Source: Magnetococcales bacterium (GTDB lineage: Bacteria; Pseudomonadota; Magnetococcia; Magnetococcales; JADGCL01). From it: DNA of 54,462 bases. Position numbers and translations under genes: made by a program. Positions 51,286-54,462 of the stretch are shown here, piece after piece. Location of the stretch: positions 1-54,462 of the forward strand of contig JADGCL010000012.1 in NCBI GenBank assembly GCA_015229005.1, in the 5' to 3' direction. The notes under the pieces are model-generated. The model worked only from the letters and a program-made list of their open reading frames with translations, had not been told where the DNA came from and did no database searches. How positions within the stretch are numbered: position 1 is the stretch's first letter; the number at the start of each line of letters is the position of its first letter.

Positions 51286-54200
51286 GGACTTCCCCCTCGC
51301 TATTGAGAAAAGCGACCACCGCATCAACGTTCATCCGCAATATCGGCAACATGGACAGGACCTCTTCCCAGGCCTCCAGTTCGACCTGACCCAGCAGGCG
51401 AATGGCCTGGGATTCAACCCGTCGCGCACCGATTTGAGAGGCCATCGACTGGAACCAGGTAAGTTCGTGAACGACCATGCCCACATCCCGGCGGGTCACC
51501 CCCCTGGAGAGCCGACTCGCGTGAGAACGAAACTCCCGGGAAAAAACACGCCGCGCCGCCTCCAGCTCCCCCTCCGGCAGCTCCCTCTCGGGCGCCTGGA
51601 GAAGAACCGGGGAGACACCGGGTCCAGGACTCTGCCGACGGAGAAAGGGAGAGATGACCTCAAGCAGTTGCCGGGGCAGATAGGGCTTCAACAAAAGCCC
51701 GTTCATCCCTTTCTCGGCAAGCATCCCCACATCGTTCATCGTCAGCATGGCCGTCACCGCGATGATCGGAATCCCCGGATCGACGACCCCCCCGGGCAAC
51801 GAGGATCGAATACGCCGCGTGGTCTCGAAGCCGTCCATCTCCGGCATCTGCAGATCCATCAGGATCAGATCAAAGGCCGACTCGCAGAGCTTCGTCAGGG
51901 CCTCGATACCGGAGTTCGCCACGGTCACCCGATGTCCTTCCGGCACAAGGACCGCAATGGCCAACTTCTGATTGTCCGGCAGGTCCTCGACCAGGAGAAT
52001 GTTCAGGGAGGGAGAACCGGCCTTGGAAAGAGACCGCCCAGGCGAACCATCCGGCGCCTCCTCGTCCGGGGCCACGATCCGACGGAGCCGATGCAGCAGA
52101 CGAAACCTCCGAACCGGTTTTTTCAGGATACCCGCACCCCCAAACGCCGGACCGAGCCCAAGGTCCGCCAGATTCAGGTGAGAGGAAAGCAGAAACACCA
52201 CCTTGCCACGATAGTCGGAGAAGGAGTCCCCTGTCGGAGAATCGTCTCCCAACAACAGGCCATCATCCAGTATCAAAAGATCGTAGGGATTTTCCCTCGC
52301 TGCCTCGATCTCCCTTTCAAGGGCGCCCCAGTCCCTCATCGCCCTGACGCGGGCCCCAAGGTTAACAAGAATTTCTTTCAGAATACCCCTGCCGGTAACA
52401 TGGGCGTCGCCCAGCAATACCCGAATCCCGCGCAAAGGAGTCTCGGCCATCAGGCGCTCACCCTGCCCATTCCGCCGCTCCGGCCACGAATGACCGCCTC
52501 GTCCCTCTTCCTCGGAATCTCCCCCTCGACCACGCTTCCGACGAGCGATCCCCATCACCAGGGAAAAATGAAAAAGACTCCCGTGGCCAACCCGACTCTC
52601 CACCTGGAGTTGTCCCCCCATCAGGCGCACCAGGTGCCGCGCAATGGTCAGACCGAGACCGGTACCCCCGTATTTCCGCGTGGTGGAACCATCCGCCTGA
52701 CAAAAATCATCGAAGATGATGGCCTGTTGATCCCTGGAGATACCAATCCCGGTATCGGTGACCTGGAAGTGCAGCCGGACCCGGTCTTGACCGGCCACAT
52801 CCCAGAAATCGCGTTCGACGACGACGACGACCTCACCCCTCTGGGTGAACTTGACGGCATTGTTGATCAGATTGATCAAAATCTGCCTGAGGCGAAGGGG
52901 ATCGCCCATCAAGGTCGCCGGCAAACCGGGAGCTATATAACAATAAAAATCGACACCCTTCCGATGGGCCTTGAAGGCCACCATCTCGCAGACGCTCTCC
53001 ACAAGACCGACCAGGTCGAAAGAGACCGACTCCAATACCAGCCGGCCCACCTCGATCTTGGAGAGATCCAGAATGCCATTGATCAAATCGAGAAGCGCCA
53101 GGGAAGAAGAATGCACCGTCACCAGCATCTCCCGGGCCTCTTCCTCGGACTGCCGCGTGTTCAGCAGCAGATCCGACATGCCGATGATGGCATTGAGGGG
53201 GCTCCGGATCTCGTGGCTCATGTTGGAGACGAATTCGGTCTTGGCTCTGCTGGCCGACTCCGCCTTCTCCATGGCCTCCCTGAGCGACTCCGCCCGCTGG
53301 GTGTGGCTGATGATATTGGCCAAAGTCCACCGGACGGTGTCGACGAAGAGGCGGAACTGGTCGTTATCCAGCCAAGGTCCGGGGACACACAGAGCCAACA
53401 ACCCCAGGTCGATGCCACCGGAAATGATCGGAGCGCAATGGTGAACGTATCGATCCGGGCCCGAACCCGGCATGGGAGCAACGGAATCCTGGAACAACGC
53501 CCTGTCGGCTTCGGCCACCGACCGCCCACACAAATGCATCCCCTCGACCAGATGCGTTCCGGTTATGGCACACAGACTGTAAAAATCGGTCTTCGCCGCC
53601 AGGCGCCACTGACCGGAAGAGGTCTCCAACAAAAAGATGGCACAATCGATCCGATTTTTATCCGGAAAGGTGGCGACAACGGCCTCGATGGCAATCTTCA
53701 ACTTCTCGGACAAGGACCCCGATTCAAGGGCCAATTCCAACAAGGAGGTGGCCAACAATTGATTCTTATACGCCAATCGAACGGCCTCGCTGGCCCGATT
53801 GATCTTTTCGAGTTCGACCTCCTTCTCACGATGAACCGCCTCGGCGACCTCCAGCGTTCCCAGAAGGGCCATCGAAAGCTGCCGGGAGACCGTGGCATCA
53901 CGAATCGTGGCAAACGAATACCTGGCCCCATTGAAAAACATCAGGGAGGGACTGACCTCGAGATCCACCTCCCGACCGGACCCGTCCAAGGCATGGACCT
54001 TGAATCGATGCGTCCCCGACGAATAGGGGACCTGCATCCGATTCATGACGGAACGAAACCCCCGGCTGTGGGCCTCCCGCAGAGAGGGGGGAACAATGAG
54101 TTCGGCGATATCCCGACCCAGGGCGCTCTCCCGGGAGACCCCCAGGAGAGTCTCGGCCGCCGGGTTGAACTCCACGACCCTGCCCTGCTCATCGGCCAGG

Positions 54201-54313
54201 ACCATGGCATCCAGGGCGACACTCATGACCGCACGGACAGAGGCCAACTGGCCCGCCGTCGCCAACTCGCCGCCAGCATCCACCAGACGTGGCTGAGCTC
54301 TCTCCTGGTCCAT
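51263..54313 (-). CDS. Large hybrid sensor kinase: PAS - GAF-like - HisKA - HATPase - two receivers - Hpt-like
   Basis: About 1016 residues from ATG 54313; in-frame ATGs at 54361 and 54385 lie in a hairpin repeat and are less likely. PAS domain about 25-150 (VLADEQGRVVEFNPAAETLLG), GAF-like domain about 200-340, HisKA H367 (SNMSHEIRSPLN), GHKL ATPase (LINLINNAVKFTQ, DTGIGIS, GGTGLGL). Receiver 1 is degenerate (LLILDDGLLLGDD). Receiver 2 is intact (LILMDLQMPEMDGFE). The C-terminal ~100 residues form an Hpt-like bundle with His in VVHELTWFQSMAS, but the K-G after the His is replaced. It has no membrane helix. It heads the operon with receiver, PilZ/STAS, CheA-like protein and FeoB. Confidence 0.9.
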   Translation of the reverse strand: MDQERAQPRLVDAGGELATAGQLASVRAVMSVALDAMVLADEQGRVVEFNPAAETLLGVSRESALGRDIAELIVPPSLREAHSRGFRSVMNRMQVPYSSGTHRFKVHALDGSGREVDLEVSPSLMFFNGARYSFATIRDATVSRQLSMALLGTLEVAEAVHREKEVELEKINRASEAVRLAYKNQLLATSLLELALESGSLSEKLKIAIEAVVATFPDKNRIDCAIFLLETSSGQWRLAAKTDFYSLCAITGTHLVEGMHLCGRSVAEADRALFQDSVAPMPGSGPDRYVHHCAPIISGGIDLGLLALCVPGPWLDNDQFRLFVDTVRWTLANIISHTQRAESLREAMEKAESASRAKTEFVSNMSHEIRSPLNAIIGMSDLLLNTRQSEEEAREMLVTVHSSSLALLDLINGILDLSKIEVGRLVLESVSFDLVGLVESVCEMVAFKAHRKGVDFYCYIAPGLPATLMGDPLRLRQILINLINNAVKFTQRGEVVVVVERDFWDVAGQDRVRLHFQVTDTGIGISRDQQAIIFDDFCQADGSTTRKYGGTGLGLTIARHLVRLMGGQLQVESRVGHGSLFHFSLVMGIARRKRGRGGDSEEEGRGGHSWPERRNGQGERLMAETPLRGIRVLLGDAHVTGRGILKEILVNLGARVRAMRDWGALEREIEAARENPYDLLILDDGLLLGDDSPTGDSFSDYRGKVVFLLSSHLNLADLGLGPAFGGAGILKKPVRRFRLLHRLRRIVAPDEEAPDGSPGRSLSKAGSPSLNILLVEDLPDNQKLAIAVLVPEGHRVTVANSGIEALTKLCESAFDLILMDLQMPEMDGFETTRRIRSSLPGGVVDPGIPIIAVTAMLTMNDVGMLAEKGMNGLLLKPYLPRQLLEVISPFLRRQSPGPGVSPVLLQAPERELPEGELEAARRVFSREFRSHASRLSRGVTRRDVGMVVHELTWFQSMASQIGARRVESQAIRLLGQVELEAWEEVLSMLPILRMNVDAVVAFLNSEGEVHEDLDCG

Positions 54314-54342
54314 CCGCGCCGAATCCCCCGACTCATCAGACC

Positions 54343-54380
54343 GTCGAAAAAGTCCATCCATGGACCTTTCAACCCGGGAA
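54343..54380. repeat. partial copy of the hairpin element at 37522
   Basis: GTCGAAAAAGTCCATCCA followed by TGGACCTTTCAAC matches the first hairpin of 37522-37553 with three differences, and the following CCCGGGAA is also shared. The other four hairpins are not present. It stands just before the start of the large hybrid kinase gene. Confidence 0.85.
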
Positions 54381-54385
54381 AGCAC

Positions 54386-54462
54386 CCCCCCCCCCCCGCC
54401 TCCCTCTCGGCAATCCTCCCCCCCCCGGCTTCCGGCCCGGGGCCCCCCCCGCGGGGAACACT
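54386..54462. other. C-rich low-complexity end of the window
   Basis: Long C runs (one of about 14) and a G/C-only stretch at the right edge look like poor-quality contig-end sequence. No feature is called here. Confidence 0.6.

Noticed and set aside
54386-54462. C-run as a phase-variable tract of the kinase gene
   Set aside because: It is at the contig edge, consists of many impure C/G runs and probably reflects poor sequence quality.

Overview
The window is about 54 kb of GC-rich DNA from a motile, flagellated Gram-negative bacterium. It carries hook genes, a multi-gene chemotaxis operon, a lipoprotein, periplasmic proteins and a soluble lytic transglycosylase. The dense signalling content suggests a proteobacterium. 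CheX proteins, a CheA with a C-terminal receiver, a SpoIIE-type phosphatase with a STAS protein, and many hybrid kinases fit a Magnetococcia-like or related lineage. That placement is an inference I could not test.

Layout. (1) 1-12500, minus strand: a chemotaxis operon read as cheA - cheW - soluble MCP-like protein - STAS protein - receiver/PP2C/HATPase protein - cheB - cheR - cheY - cheX - cheY - CheX-like (cut by the window edge). Two CheY-CheX pairs and a partner-switch module sit in one transcription unit, with short tandem repeats in some gaps. (2) 13002-18401, plus: a small unknown protein, a FabK/nitronate monooxygenase-like flavoprotein, then fliK-flgD-flgE and a strong terminator. 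(3) 18990-25481, plus: a cNMP-binding-fold protein, a DUF4405 membrane protein, and a coupled kinase - receiver - hybrid kinase operon. (4) 25735-27003, plus: an M48 peptidase fused to a pilin-like domain. (5) 27155-32915, minus: a Kef-type antiporter, then accA, a caspase-fold protein and an FGE-sulfatase-fold protein joined by 4-base overlaps. (6) 33084-36809, plus: lipoprotein, receiver-GGDEF cyclase, phosphotransacetylase, acetate kinase. (7) 36889-40964, minus: TIGR04283-type glycosyltransferase overlapping a radical SAM gene, a small membrane protein, and a hexapeptide acyltransferase, with a block of five consecutive hairpins between the last two. (8) 41103-45126, plus: thioredoxin-like protein, ftsY, lytic transglycosylase, tRNA-Ser(UGA). 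(9) 45550 to the right end, minus: hybrid kinase - receiver - PilZ-like/double-STAS protein - membrane-anchored protein with a CheA-like front half and no kinase - divergent FeoB.

Most unusual items. First, region 9 links a catalytically dead CheA-like membrane protein to a FeoB-like GTPase with an NKAD guanine motif. The N-terminal half of that protein aligns with CheA of this same window, but its phospho-His is Arg. Second, the accA-caspase-FGE operon has Leu at the caspase catalytic His position. Third, the M48-pilin fusion is unusual. Fourth, small tandem repeats (12-15, 38 and 59 bases) recur between genes. Fifth, the 145-base five-hairpin element has a partial copy at the start of the kinase gene at the right edge.

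All calls rest on reading the sequence and on family knowledge. No searches or alignments were run.
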